Assembly (NCBI RefSeq): GCF_006539125.1
Contig: NZ_BJMK01000007.1
Coordinates: 81,602-145,601 of the forward strand
Source: Gluconobacter sphaericus NBRC 12467
Lineage (GTDB): Bacteria; Pseudomonadota; Alphaproteobacteria; Acetobacterales; Acetobacteraceae
Length of the DNA: 64,000 nucleotides
Direction: 5' to 3'
In this document: positions 46,266 to 54,500 of the stretch, piece by piece
How the letters are laid out: every line of letters starts with the position of its first letter
Position numbering within the stretch: the first letter of the stretch is position 1
The notes under the pieces: model-generated
The model's input: the letters and a program-made list of their open reading frames with translations, nothing else
Told to the model about the DNA's origin: nothing
Database searches by the model: none
Made by a program: the position numbers and the translations under genes

Positions 46266-47851
46266 GCTGCAACGGCTCCGTCGCTGCGGGGATCAGTGGC
46301 ACCTTCGAGTCGCCCATTTTCGTGACGGATCAGCGCGCCGGCGTGACCCATGATGATGGACTGTTCGGAGAGTGCTTCGACGGTATGTCCGGCCGCCTCA
46401 AGCTGCGACATGACATCCGGACTGAATCCCGGTTCCACCTTGAGCGACAGGCTCTCGTCTCCCCAGGTTCGCCCGAGTAGCCAGCGCGGACGGCAGATTG
46501 CTTCCTGAAGCGGTACCCCATAGCGGACGTGACGACTGAAGATCGCGGCCTGCGTTTGGGGCTGCCCTTCGCCGCCCATGGTGCCGTAGACCATTGTTCG
46601 GCCGTCCTGCAGCCGGGCGGCAGCCGGGTTAAGTGTATGAAACGGTTTGGCCCCGGGGCGCAGGATGTTCCAGCCGGAGTGCTCCAGTCGGAAGGATGAT
46701 CCGCGATTCTGCCAGAACAGGCCGCTCTGCGGCAGCATCACGCCGGATCCGAACTCGAAATAGAGGCTCTGGATCATGCTGACCGCGACGCCATTGCGGT
46801 CGATTGCACCCATCCAGGTTGTGTCGCCCCATTGCGTTTTCTCGGTCCAGGGCATGGCGTGGGTCATGGAAATGCGGGACGCCATCGCTTCCAGCCGTGC
46901 CGGATCGGCCAGTAGCTCCCGGGCCAGTGCTTCGGAGTGCTCGCTACCATCCGTATGGCGGTTGCGATAGAGGAACGCCTGTTTGGTGGCTTCGACCAGA
47001 CCATGCACATGTGCAAAGCTCTCCGGCCCTTCCGTACGGCTCAGATGATCCGACAGGGCCAGGATCAGAAGCGACGATACGCCCTGCGTGGGAGGGGCAG
47101 TATTGTAAAGAAAGCCGTCGCTGGTCTGCGCATGCAGCGGTTCCTTGACCTCTGCCCGATGCGCCAGAAGATCCAGAGACCGCACCGGACTGCCCGCCGC
47201 CGCAAGATCGGCGGCCAGACTGCGTGCCAGAAGCCCATTATAGAAACTGCGCAACCCGTCCCGGTTCAGCATCCTCAGCGTCTGGGCCAGTTCGGGTGAT
47301 TTGCGGATACTGCCCGCTCTCCATGGCTTGCCGTCGGGAAAGCAGATTCGCGCCAGCGTCGGGTTCGACATCAACTCCGGCTGTTTCTGCGCCAGAAGTG
47401 CTCCCTCGCTTTCGGAGACCACACGTCCATGTTCGGCATAATGGACGGCATCCCGCAGTAGCCGGCCCAGCGGGAGTGGGTCGCGGATCTCGCTGCTCAG
47501 TTCCAGTGCTGCCTCCCAGCCCGAAACTGTTCCCGCCACCGTGTTGGCGGCCAGACCGCCACGCCAGGGTATGGTAGTGTGTCCGGCATCGGCATAAAGC
47601 GTATGTTCCGCTCCCATGGCCAGTGCACCGCAGGCGTCGATGGCCATGGTGCGCCCATCGGGATAGCAGATCAGCCAGAACGCATCGCCACCCAGCCCGG
47701 TCATGTGCGGGTAAACCACTGCCAGCGTGGAGGCCGTAGCCACGACCGCCTCGATCGCCGTTCCGCCTTCGCGCAGAACATCCAGCCCCGCCTGGCTGGC
47801 AAGATGATGTGGAGACGTAACCATTCCGCCCAAGGCGTTGGGAGTTAGCAT
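46259..47851 (-). CDS. hpxW: Gamma-glutamyltransferase-family Ntn hydrolase, HpxW-like (oxamate amidohydrolase)
   Basis: A 530-residue protein starting at ATG 47851, without a signal peptide, so cytoplasmic. It has the gamma-glutamyltransferase fold (VTSPHHLASQAGLDVLREGG, MTGLGGDAFWL) and the autoprocessing Thr at 344/345 in QWGDTTWMGAIDRNGVAVS. QSLYFEFGSGVMLP and WQNRGSSF are closer to the oxamate amidohydrolase HpxW than to true glutathione-cleaving enzymes. HpxW hydrolyses oxamate to oxalate and ammonia. Assignment is by motif memory and by the adjacent AtzE/DUF4089, HpxK- and PucG-like genes. Confidence 0.8.
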   Translation of the reverse strand: MLTPNALGGMVTSPHHLASQAGLDVLREGGTAIEAVVATASTLAVVYPHMTGLGGDAFWLICYPDGRTMAIDACGALAMGAEHTLYADAGHTTIPWRGGLAANTVAGTVSGWEAALELSSEIRDPLPLGRLLRDAVHYAEHGRVVSESEGALLAQKQPELMSNPTLARICFPDGKPWRAGSIRKSPELAQTLRMLNRDGLRSFYNGLLARSLAADLAAAGSPVRSLDLLAHRAEVKEPLHAQTSDGFLYNTAPPTQGVSSLLILALSDHLSRTEGPESFAHVHGLVEATKQAFLYRNRHTDGSEHSEALARELLADPARLEAMASRISMTHAMPWTEKTQWGDTTWMGAIDRNGVAVSMIQSLYFEFGSGVMLPQSGLFWQNRGSSFRLEHSGWNILRPGAKPFHTLNPAAARLQDGRTMVYGTMGGEGQPQTQAAIFSRHVRYGVPLQEAICRPRWLLGRTWGDESLSLKVEPGFSPDVMSQLEAAGHTVEALSEQSIIMGHAGALIRHENGRLEGATDPRSDGAVAAW

Positions 47852-47864
47852 GGCAGAGGAGTCC

Positions 47865-48749
47865 TTACAGGGGCAGGAGATCGGATTGCAGGCGTGGAAT
47901 ATGGGCGCACAGCGTCCGGATGAGCAGTTCTTCCGGGCCCTGCGCGGTCTGATGACGGGTAGAGGCGATGAACTCCACCTGTGGCATCTCCGGTAGCAAA
48001 CCCTGCGCACAATGGGGCAGATGTTCCGCATTGCGCAGAAAAGCTGGCTGCGGCGTCACGCCATATCCGGCGCGCACAGCTGCCAGAAGCGCGCTCAGGC
48101 TGCCGCTGGTAAAGGCCAGATGCCAGGCGCGTCCGGATTTGTTGAGTGTTTCGATCGCCAGGCGGCGGGTGACGCTGCCATCGGGGAATGTCACGAGGGG
48201 AATGGACTGCTCTGTCGGAAATTCTACCTCCGCGGATGCGTACCAGCGCATGTCCTCGGTCCACAGCTTCTGGCCACGTGTCTCCGTCGTGCGCCGCATC
48301 CCGCACCAGACGTCCAGTTCTCCTTGGTCCAAAAGATGCGCCAGATATGCCGAAAGACCGACCGTCATGGTGATCTGAAGCGACGGATGTGACGCACGGA
48401 ATGTACCCAAAATTTCGGGAAAGCGCGTTAGGAGCAGGTCTTCCGTCACACCCAGCCGGATCGTCCCGCGCGGTGCGCCCTGTCGGAAGTGGGACAGGAT
48501 GCTGTCCTCGCATTGCAGAAGCTGCCGGGCCAGACCGATCAGCGCCGTGCCATCTTCCGTCAGCCGAACGCTTTTGGTGCTACGGGCCAGAAGGCGCGTA
48601 CCAAGCTGCTCCTCCAGTCGGCTGATATGCTGGCTGATGGTGGACTGGCTCACTCTCTGGCTCTGTGCGGCGGATGTGAAATGCAGCGTTTCCGCGACCG
48701 CCAGAAAGGATTGCAAATGGAACGGATCGAGATGCATCTGATCTTTCAT
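47865..48749 (-). CDS. LysR-type transcriptional regulator of the ureide cluster
   Basis: Start is set at ATG 48749 (294 residues), which places the candidate operator dyad just upstream; the Met at 48737 is also plausible. An N-terminal helix-turn-helix (LQSFLAVAETLHFTSAAQSQRVSQSTISQHISRLE) is followed by a substrate-binding domain (RGTIRLGVTEDLLLTRFPEIL). It lies between the hpxW-symporter pair on its own strand and divergent hpxK-pucG, so probably controls both arms in response to a pathway compound. Confidence 0.88.
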   Translation of the reverse strand: MKDQMHLDPFHLQSFLAVAETLHFTSAAQSQRVSQSTISQHISRLEEQLGTRLLARSTKSVRLTEDGTALIGLARQLLQCEDSILSHFRQGAPRGTIRLGVTEDLLLTRFPEILGTFRASHPSLQITMTVGLSAYLAHLLDQGELDVWCGMRRTTETRGQKLWTEDMRWYASAEVEFPTEQSIPLVTFPDGSVTRRLAIETLNKSGRAWHLAFTSGSLSALLAAVRAGYGVTPQPAFLRNAEHLPHCAQGLLPEMPQVEFIASTRHQTAQGPEELLIRTLCAHIPRLQSDLLPL

Positions 48750-48752
48750 GCC

Positions 48753-48770
48753 AATATGTGGGACCATATT
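48753..48770. promoter_or_regulatory. Candidate LysR operator in the divergent hpx promoter region
   Basis: AATATG (48753-48758) and CATATT (48765-48770) are a perfect dyad with six spacer bases. It is framed by CCAATA and TATTGG at the outside. An AT-rich imperfect palindrome of this size between a LysR gene and a divergent operon is the usual regulator-binding arrangement, but the T-N11-A form is not exact. Confidence 0.5.
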
Positions 48771-48849
48771 TATTGGCAGGTCAACTTGATCTGCCTTCGT
48801 TATGAGCGCAAAGTTTCCCTTCTTTGATACGTTCCGGACAGGAGCCCTC

Positions 48850-50085
48850 ATGACAGCCCACGGAGCCCGCGCCGTCGAGCGGTGCCGTATTCTCGCGGAT
48901 GGCTCTTTCAGCGAGACGCCAGGCAGTCTGTTCCGATTCTGGCTCGGTCCTGCCTACCAGCGGACTCTCACGCAGGTCGCGCAATGGATGGAAGAGGCTG
49001 GTCTGAGCACGCGTCTGGATGCGACCGGAAGTCTGATCGGACGCTATGAAGGGCTGACGCCCGGCGCTCCGGCGCTGATGATCGGCTCCCATCTCGATAC
49101 CGTCCGTAATGGCGGGGCTTTTGACGGAAATCTGGGCGTCATGCTGGGGATCGAGCTTGTTTCAGCCCTGAATGCAGAAGGCACGCGCCTGCCATTCGCC
49201 ATCGAAATCATGGGCTTCGGGGACGAGGAAGGCTCGCGTTTTGCGGCTCCCATGATCTGCTCTCGCGCTATGGCCGGCCTGATCGATTCCATACCTGCAC
49301 ACATGACCGATGCGTCCGGGATAACCATGGCCGACGCCATGATCCGCTCCGGTCTCGATCCCGCACGTCTGACCGAAGCTGCCCGTCGCTCCGACGAACT
49401 GGTTGCCTATATTGAACCTCATATCGAGCAGGGTCCCGCGATTGAAAGCGCGGATGGCGAAATCGGCGTTGTCACAGCCATCGCTGCCCAGACCCGCCAG
49501 GGCGTGACCGTCACCGGCCAGTCCGACCATGCGGGCACGACTCCAATGAGCATGCGTCAGGATGCACTTGCAGCAGTGGCTGAAATGATCCTGGCGGTCG
49601 AACGCAATGGTGCCTCAGGCGGCGCGACGCAGGTCGCTACGGTTGGTCAGATCGACGTTACGCCAAACACGTCAAATGTTATTCCCGGTGAAGTCCGCTT
49701 CTCGCTCGACATGCGGGCCGAAACCAACGAGGCCCGTGATGCCATGGCCGAGGCGATCCGGATGGATCTATGTACTATTGCGGCTAAGCGTAGTTTGGGG
49801 ATTACGTTCGACATGCCGCAGTATCTGCCCGCCGCCGCCTGCGCACCCGAACTTGTGGCAGGTTTGGCGCGGGCCGTCACAAGCGTTACAGGTCGTCCGG
49901 CCCAGCGCCTTCTGAGCGGTGCCGGTCATGACGCCATGGCCATGGTCGATCTGTGTCCGATGGGGATGTTGTTCATCCGCAGTCCCGGCGGCCTTAGCCA
50001 TCACCCCGATGAAACCGTTCGTGTGGGAGACGTCGAGCTCGCCCACCGTGCCCTGCTCGCCTTCGTCAAGGAGTTCCAGTCATGA
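48850..50085 (+). CDS. hpxK: Allantoate amidohydrolase-like (hydantoinase/carbamoylase family), HpxK-like
   Basis: M20-type dinuclear zinc amidase of 411 residues. The ATG at 48850 has AGGAG five bases upstream, better than the ATG at 48802. Metal ligands include His81 and Asp92 (GSHLDTVRNGGAFDGNLG), Glu126/127 (GFGDEEGSRF) and later histidines (HIEQGP, LSHHPDE). QSDHAGTTPMSMRQDAL and GAGHDAMAM are typical. The family hydrolyses allantoate or N-carbamoyl amino acids; the next gene favours allantoate, giving ureidoglycine. The stop overlaps that gene in ATGA. Confidence 0.85.
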   Translation: MTAHGARAVERCRILADGSFSETPGSLFRFWLGPAYQRTLTQVAQWMEEAGLSTRLDATGSLIGRYEGLTPGAPALMIGSHLDTVRNGGAFDGNLGVMLGIELVSALNAEGTRLPFAIEIMGFGDEEGSRFAAPMICSRAMAGLIDSIPAHMTDASGITMADAMIRSGLDPARLTEAARRSDELVAYIEPHIEQGPAIESADGEIGVVTAIAAQTRQGVTVTGQSDHAGTTPMSMRQDALAAVAEMILAVERNGASGGATQVATVGQIDVTPNTSNVIPGEVRFSLDMRAETNEARDAMAEAIRMDLCTIAAKRSLGITFDMPQYLPAAACAPELVAGLARAVTSVTGRPAQRLLSGAGHDAMAMVDLCPMGMLFIRSPGGLSHHPDETVRVGDVELAHRALLAFVKEFQS

Positions 50086-51314
50086 GCCAACCCTCAACTT
50101 TCGCACAGCTTGACCCGCCGTCCCGCCTGCTGATGGGGGCGGGGCCAACTAACGTCCATCCGCGCATCCTGCGCGCCATGTCCTATGACGTGATCGGCCA
50201 GATGGACCCGGAAATGACCGCCTATATGGACGAGGTCATGGCCCTGTACCGCGAGGTCTTCCGCACGAAAAATCACTGGACGCTGCTGGTGAACGGCTCG
50301 GCTCGTTCGGCCATTGAGGCTGCGCTTGTCTCGCTTGTCTCGCCGGGTATGAAGGTCGTCATTCCGCGTTTTGGCCGCTTCGGCCTGCTGCTGACGGAAA
50401 TCGTCCATCGTTGCGGCGGCATTCCGTGCACGGTGGATGTAGAGTGGGGGGAGGTCGTCGATCCGGCCCGCATCGAAGCCGCTATCATCGAACACAAGCC
50501 GGGTCTGGTCGCCTGCGTGCATGGTGACACGTCCACGACGACCGCTCAGCCGCTCGAAGAGATCGGCCGGATCTGCCGCAAACATGACGTGCTGTTCTAT
50601 GTGGATGCCACCGCGACCCTCGGCGGCATGACGTTCGAGACCGATGCCTGGAACATCGACGTCGCTACGGCAGGGCTTCAGAAATGCCTGAATGGCCCTC
50701 CGGGTTCCGCGCCGATCACGCTCTCGGATCGTGCCGTCGCCGCCATTCTCAAGCGCCGTCACGATGAAGCGGGGATTGCCACCGGTCAGCCTCAGGGTGA
50801 GGGGCCGGTCATCCAGTCGAATTATTTCGATCTGGCGATGCTGATGAACTACTGGTCTCCCGCCCGGATGAACCATCATACCGAAGCGACCTCCATGCTC
50901 TACGCCGCGCGCGAGACGGCGCGTCTGGTCGTGGAAGAGGGCGTGGAGGCGCGCGTCGCGCGTCATGTCAGGGCAGGGCGCGCCATGGTCGCCGGGCTGC
51001 GGGCCATGGGGCTGAAGGTCTATGGCGACGACACCACCCGCATGAGCAACGTCACCGGCGTCTGGGTGCCGGACGGCGTGGACAATGCCCGCATCCGCGA
51101 ACTGATGCGCGACGATTTTGGCATCGAGATCGTCTCGTCCTTCGGCCCGCTGACCGGGAAAATCTGGCGCATCGGGGCGATGGGCCTCAACGCCCGCAAG
51201 GACAAGGTGCTCCTTACGCTGGCCGCGCTCGATTCCGTTCTGGCCGGCGAAGGCGTGACGCTGAATCGTGGTGCGGGCGTGGATGCCGCCCGTGCCGCGT
51301 GGGACGCGGCCTGA
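50082..51314 (+). CDS. pucG: (S)-ureidoglycine-glyoxylate aminotransferase-like, PucG/HpxJ
   Basis: Fold-type I PLP aminotransferase of 410 residues. The PLP Lys is at 201 (ATAGLQKCLNGPPGSAP), preceded by FYVDATATLGG. GAGPTNVHPRILRAM and the segment SNYFDLAMLMNYWS with MNHHTEATSMLYA match the ureidoglycine-glyoxylate branch rather than alanine-glyoxylate enzymes. It would convert ureidoglycine plus glyoxylate to oxalurate and glycine. Four-base overlap with hpxK supports coupling in one pathway. Confidence 0.87.
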   Translation: MSQPSTFAQLDPPSRLLMGAGPTNVHPRILRAMSYDVIGQMDPEMTAYMDEVMALYREVFRTKNHWTLLVNGSARSAIEAALVSLVSPGMKVVIPRFGRFGLLLTEIVHRCGGIPCTVDVEWGEVVDPARIEAAIIEHKPGLVACVHGDTSTTTAQPLEEIGRICRKHDVLFYVDATATLGGMTFETDAWNIDVATAGLQKCLNGPPGSAPITLSDRAVAAILKRRHDEAGIATGQPQGEGPVIQSNYFDLAMLMNYWSPARMNHHTEATSMLYAARETARLVVEEGVEARVARHVRAGRAMVAGLRAMGLKVYGDDTTRMSNVTGVWVPDGVDNARIRELMRDDFGIEIVSSFGPLTGKIWRIGAMGLNARKDKVLLTLAALDSVLAGEGVTLNRGAGVDAARAAWDAA

Positions 51315-51335
51315 GCAATTTTCGGGCCGGAAACT

Positions 51336-51521
51336 CTATTTCGGATGGTTCTTCCGGCCTGAACTACTTTTCTTTCCGCCGCCGTCGTCCTTGTTGACCG
51401 TGGCCCAGGCGCGGCGCTCCGCTTCCTTTTCGGAGATGCCACGCTTTTCGTAGCTCTCCTCGATATGCTCCGCTTTGCGTTTCTGTTTGTCGGTATAGGC
51501 TGACTTGTCCCCACGAGGCAT
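51336..51521 (-). CDS. Small basic protein, 'plasmid stabilisation'-type
   Basis: A 61-residue, highly charged protein from ATG 51521 with AGGAGGG upstream. MPRGDKSAYTDKQKRKAEHIEE, KRGISEKEAERRAWATVNK and a Gly/Lys/Ser-rich tail are characteristic of a small family usually called plasmid stabilisation protein, although it is chromosomal and function is unproven. It sits alone between pucG and the reductase on the opposite strand. Confidence 0.72.
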   Translation of the reverse strand: MPRGDKSAYTDKQKRKAEHIEESYEKRGISEKEAERRAWATVNKDDGGGKKSSSGRKNHPK

Positions 51522-51691
51522 GATCCTGCCCTCCTGCATGAGATCCGGCCTTCTCTACGCCCGAACCCGGCACGCGTTCCCCGGTTCTGTGTCCCTACAC
51601 AAACAGGTGTGAGGGCAGGGGAGCGGGCTTGATCCGAATCCCGCATGGCGCGACCATCTCCGGACATATTTCCGGTCGGAGAACACGCAGA

Positions 51692-52618
51692 ATGTCGCTC
51701 GTCTTCCATCAAACGCCCGAACGCGCCGCCATCTGGCGAGAGAAATTCGCCAGCGCCCGACCGGACATGCCGTTTCATGTCTGGCCTGAAACCGGCCCGA
51801 AAGAGGATGTCCGCTATCTCGTGGCGTGGAAGACGCCGGACGATCTCGCCACGCTTTTTCCCAATCTCGAGGTCCTGTTTTCGCTGGGCGCGGGAATCGA
51901 CCAGCTTAACCTGGCCAATATTCCCCCCGGTGTGCAGATCATTCGCATGGTGGAGAACAGTCTGGTTGAGGGCATGATCGAATATGTCCTGTGGGCGGTT
52001 TTCTCCTGCCATCGTGACATGTTCCGCTATGCCCGGCAGCAGCGTGAGCATGTCTGGAACGGTTCGCACAACCGGCCTGCGAGGCTCTATCGCGTCGGTG
52101 TCATGGGAATGGGAGAACTGGGCAGCCCCGTTCTGGAGAAGCTCGTCGCCCTCGGATATGACTGCCGGGGCTGGAGCCGTAGCCGCCGGGAGGTCGCGGG
52201 CGTGACATCCTTTGCCGGAGAAGCGGAGCTGGACGAGTTTCTGGCGCAGACCGACATTCTGGTCTGCCTTGTCCCGCTCACGGAAGCTACACGCGGCATC
52301 CTCAACCGCGACCTGTTCGAAAAACTGCCGAAAGGCGCGTGCATCATCAACTGTGGACGCGGCGGCCATCTGGTGCAGGACGATCTGATCCCGGCCCTCG
52401 ACAGTGGCCAGCTGTCACAAGCGGTTCTCGATGTCGCCACGCCCGAACCGTTGCCTGCCGAACACACGTTCTGGGATCATCCCCGCATTTTCCTGACACC
52501 GCATATCGCCAGCGCCGCACAGTCGGACAGCGCGGCCGAGGTCGTTCTGGCCAATCTGCGCCGCTACGAAGCCGGCGAGTCCATGACCGGCGTCATCGAC
52601 ACAGGACGCGGTTACTGA
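51692..52618 (+). CDS. ghrA: D-2-hydroxyacid dehydrogenase, glyoxylate/hydroxypyruvate reductase A-like
   Basis: NAD(P)H-dependent reductase of 308 residues from ATG 51692. It has VLFSLGAGIDQL, the Rossmann motif VGVMGMGELGSPVLEKL, the catalytic Arg in NCGRGGHLVQDDL, the Asp/Glu in VLDVATPEPLPAEHTFWDHP, and the His in LTPHIAS. This is the GhrA-type group that reduces glyoxylate or hydroxypyruvate. Beside a ureidoglycine-glyoxylate aminotransferase it may balance glyoxylate; this link is inferred. Confidence 0.87.
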   Translation: MSLVFHQTPERAAIWREKFASARPDMPFHVWPETGPKEDVRYLVAWKTPDDLATLFPNLEVLFSLGAGIDQLNLANIPPGVQIIRMVENSLVEGMIEYVLWAVFSCHRDMFRYARQQREHVWNGSHNRPARLYRVGVMGMGELGSPVLEKLVALGYDCRGWSRSRREVAGVTSFAGEAELDEFLAQTDILVCLVPLTEATRGILNRDLFEKLPKGACIINCGRGGHLVQDDLIPALDSGQLSQAVLDVATPEPLPAEHTFWDHPRIFLTPHIASAAQSDSAAEVVLANLRRYEAGESMTGVIDTGRGY

Positions 52619-52697
52619 AGATGCGGGCCGGTTTTTGCATTTTCCGGCTTGCCAACCCTGAAGGGCTCGGTTAGAACGCGGCCACCTTGATGGGTGC

Positions 52698-52773
52698 GCC
52701 GGTGTAGCTCAGCTGGTAGAGCACGTCATTCGTAATGATGGGGTCGGGAGTTCGAATCTCTTCACCGGCACCA
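52698..52773 (+). tRNA. tRNA-Thr (anticodon CGT), CCA encoded
   Basis: Cloverleaf: acceptor GCCGGTG/CACCGGC, D stem GCTC/GAGC, anticodon stem CGTCA/TGATG with loop TTCGTAA (anticodon CGT reading ACG), T stem GGGAG/CTCTT with loop TTCGAAT, discriminator A, then CCA. Confidence 0.96.
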
Positions 52774-52921
52774 TCAAGGTCTTCCGAAAATACCGGATTA
52801 GAGATACCTTTCTGCTGTCATGCAGACGGAGAGATTATCAATTGCGCGGCTTTCCGGATCTTCACAAGTTTTCAAAATATTGCCGATAAATCCGGCTTCC
52901 TCTGGGCAATCCGCCTGAGAT

Positions 52922-52939
52922 GGGACTACGATGAGTCCC
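52922..52939. repeat. Inverted repeat in the pqiA upstream region
   Basis: GGGACT and AGTCCC flank six bases as a perfect dyad about 75 bases before pqiA. There is no T-run. The 52774-53015 region otherwise contains no gene. It may be a regulator site or a leader hairpin. Confidence 0.35.
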
Positions 52940-53015
52940 GATATCCCGATGCGGAGGGCTGCCTGTAGAGGGCGGACTGTCAAAAGACTGCTCCCTGCGT
53001 TAGGTTAGGAGCCCG

Positions 53016-54500
53016 ATGTCTGACCGTTTTCATAAACGACTGTGGCGCAACGCCGTCAGCTTTTCCCGTAGTCAGGAGCCCCACGCATCCATCCATGCGG
53101 TGGAAGGTCTGCGCGAATGCCCGACTTGCGGTCTCTTCCAGCACGTTCCGCGCCTGAAACCTGGACATCTCGCCGAATGTCTGCGCTGCGGTTGCCAACT
53201 TGCCCGCCGCCGCCGGACATCTCTGATCGGTGCTCCAGCCGCATTCTGCATCACATCCGCCGCGCTCTACGTCACGCTCCTCATCAGTTCCCTCATGACT
53301 CTGAACGTCTACGGACGTGAAAACACGGTTTCGCTGATGAGCGGCCCGATCGAACTTGGCCATCAGGGTTATGGCGCGATCGGCGTTCTCGTCGCCCTGG
53401 TGACGATCATTATGCCCGGCCTCATCATCGGTCTGATGGCAGCTATTCTCTATGGCGCTTCCCGCCCCCAGATGCCTGACTGGACCCCCCGTCTTCTTAC
53501 TTGGTACGACCGTCTCCGTGGCTGGTCGATGGTGGAGGTGTATGTGCTCGGCGTTCTGGTGGCATACACCAAGCTCGTGGACCTTGCTCTCGTTGTCCTT
53601 CAGCCAGGTGTCTATCTGCTGGGTGGCCTGATGCTGAGCATGGCCGCTGTGGACTCGACCTTCGATGCCGAACGGATTTGGCGCAGCCGCGACATCCGTC
53701 CCCAGCTCGATGATCACCAGGGCCATCTTCTGGATGTCGCCCATCTGGACGCTCGTAATGGCGTCATCCCACCCGTGGAGAACATGCTGTCCTGCCACGC
53801 CTGCAATCTGGTCGTGGCTTTCGATCATATTGTGCCGCAGGAACAGGATATGGGCGATTGCCCTCGCTGCGGGCAGATCCTGCGTCGCCGTAAACCGCAG
53901 AGCCTGGCCTCGGCCACATGTCTTCTCGTAGCCAGCGTCGTTTTCTACCTGCCGGCCAACCTGCTGCCTGTCATGACCTACACCAAGGTCGGCCATGGTG
54001 CGCCCAGCACAATCATCAGCGGTGTGATCGAACTGTGGCAGGCGGGAATGATTCCGCTGTCCCTGCTGGTTCTGTTCGCCAGTATCACCGTGCCCGTTCT
54101 TAAGATCGTTGCTCTGACGATCATGATCATAAGCCCCCGCTTTGGAGGCCGCTGGCAGCTCAGGTATCTGGCGAAACTCTACCGGCTTGTCGTCATTATC
54201 GGCCGCTGGTCCATGATCGACGTCTTCATGATTTCCATCCTCGTCGCTGTTGTGCATTTCGGCTTTCTGGCCAATGTTACTGCCGATCCGGGAATGGTCT
54301 GCTTTGCACTGGTCGTGATCTTGACCATTTTTGCCGCAGAGCTTTTCGATCCCCGCGGCATGTGGGATGCAGCCGGCCTCAACGGTGCGGTCGCAGGCCC
54401 CGCAGCGGATATCAGGGAGCCGGAGACGCCGTTTCCGTCCGATCCTATGCTTCGCCTGCCTTCTTCTGACCCTACTGATATGGAGCCTGGACGCCCGTGA
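53016..54500 (+). CDS. pqiA: Paraquat-inducible protein A family, PqiA
   Basis: Inner-membrane protein of 494 residues with two PqiA repeats. Each begins with a zinc-ribbon-like CxxC pair: CPTCGLFQHV with CLRCGCQ (about 35-60) and CHACNLVVAF with CPRCGQILRR (about 265-290), followed by four membrane helices. With PqiB and PqiC it forms a lipid-transport pathway between the membranes. ATG 53016 is the start; its stop overlaps the GTG of pqiB. Confidence 0.93.
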   Translation: MSDRFHKRLWRNAVSFSRSQEPHASIHAVEGLRECPTCGLFQHVPRLKPGHLAECLRCGCQLARRRRTSLIGAPAAFCITSAALYVTLLISSLMTLNVYGRENTVSLMSGPIELGHQGYGAIGVLVALVTIIMPGLIIGLMAAILYGASRPQMPDWTPRLLTWYDRLRGWSMVEVYVLGVLVAYTKLVDLALVVLQPGVYLLGGLMLSMAAVDSTFDAERIWRSRDIRPQLDDHQGHLLDVAHLDARNGVIPPVENMLSCHACNLVVAFDHIVPQEQDMGDCPRCGQILRRRKPQSLASATCLLVASVVFYLPANLLPVMTYTKVGHGAPSTIISGVIELWQAGMIPLSLLVLFASITVPVLKIVALTIMIISPRFGGRWQLRYLAKLYRLVVIIGRWSMIDVFMISILVAVVHFGFLANVTADPGMVCFALVVILTIFAAELFDPRGMWDAAGLNGAVAGPAADIREPETPFPSDPMLRLPSSDPTDMEPGRP

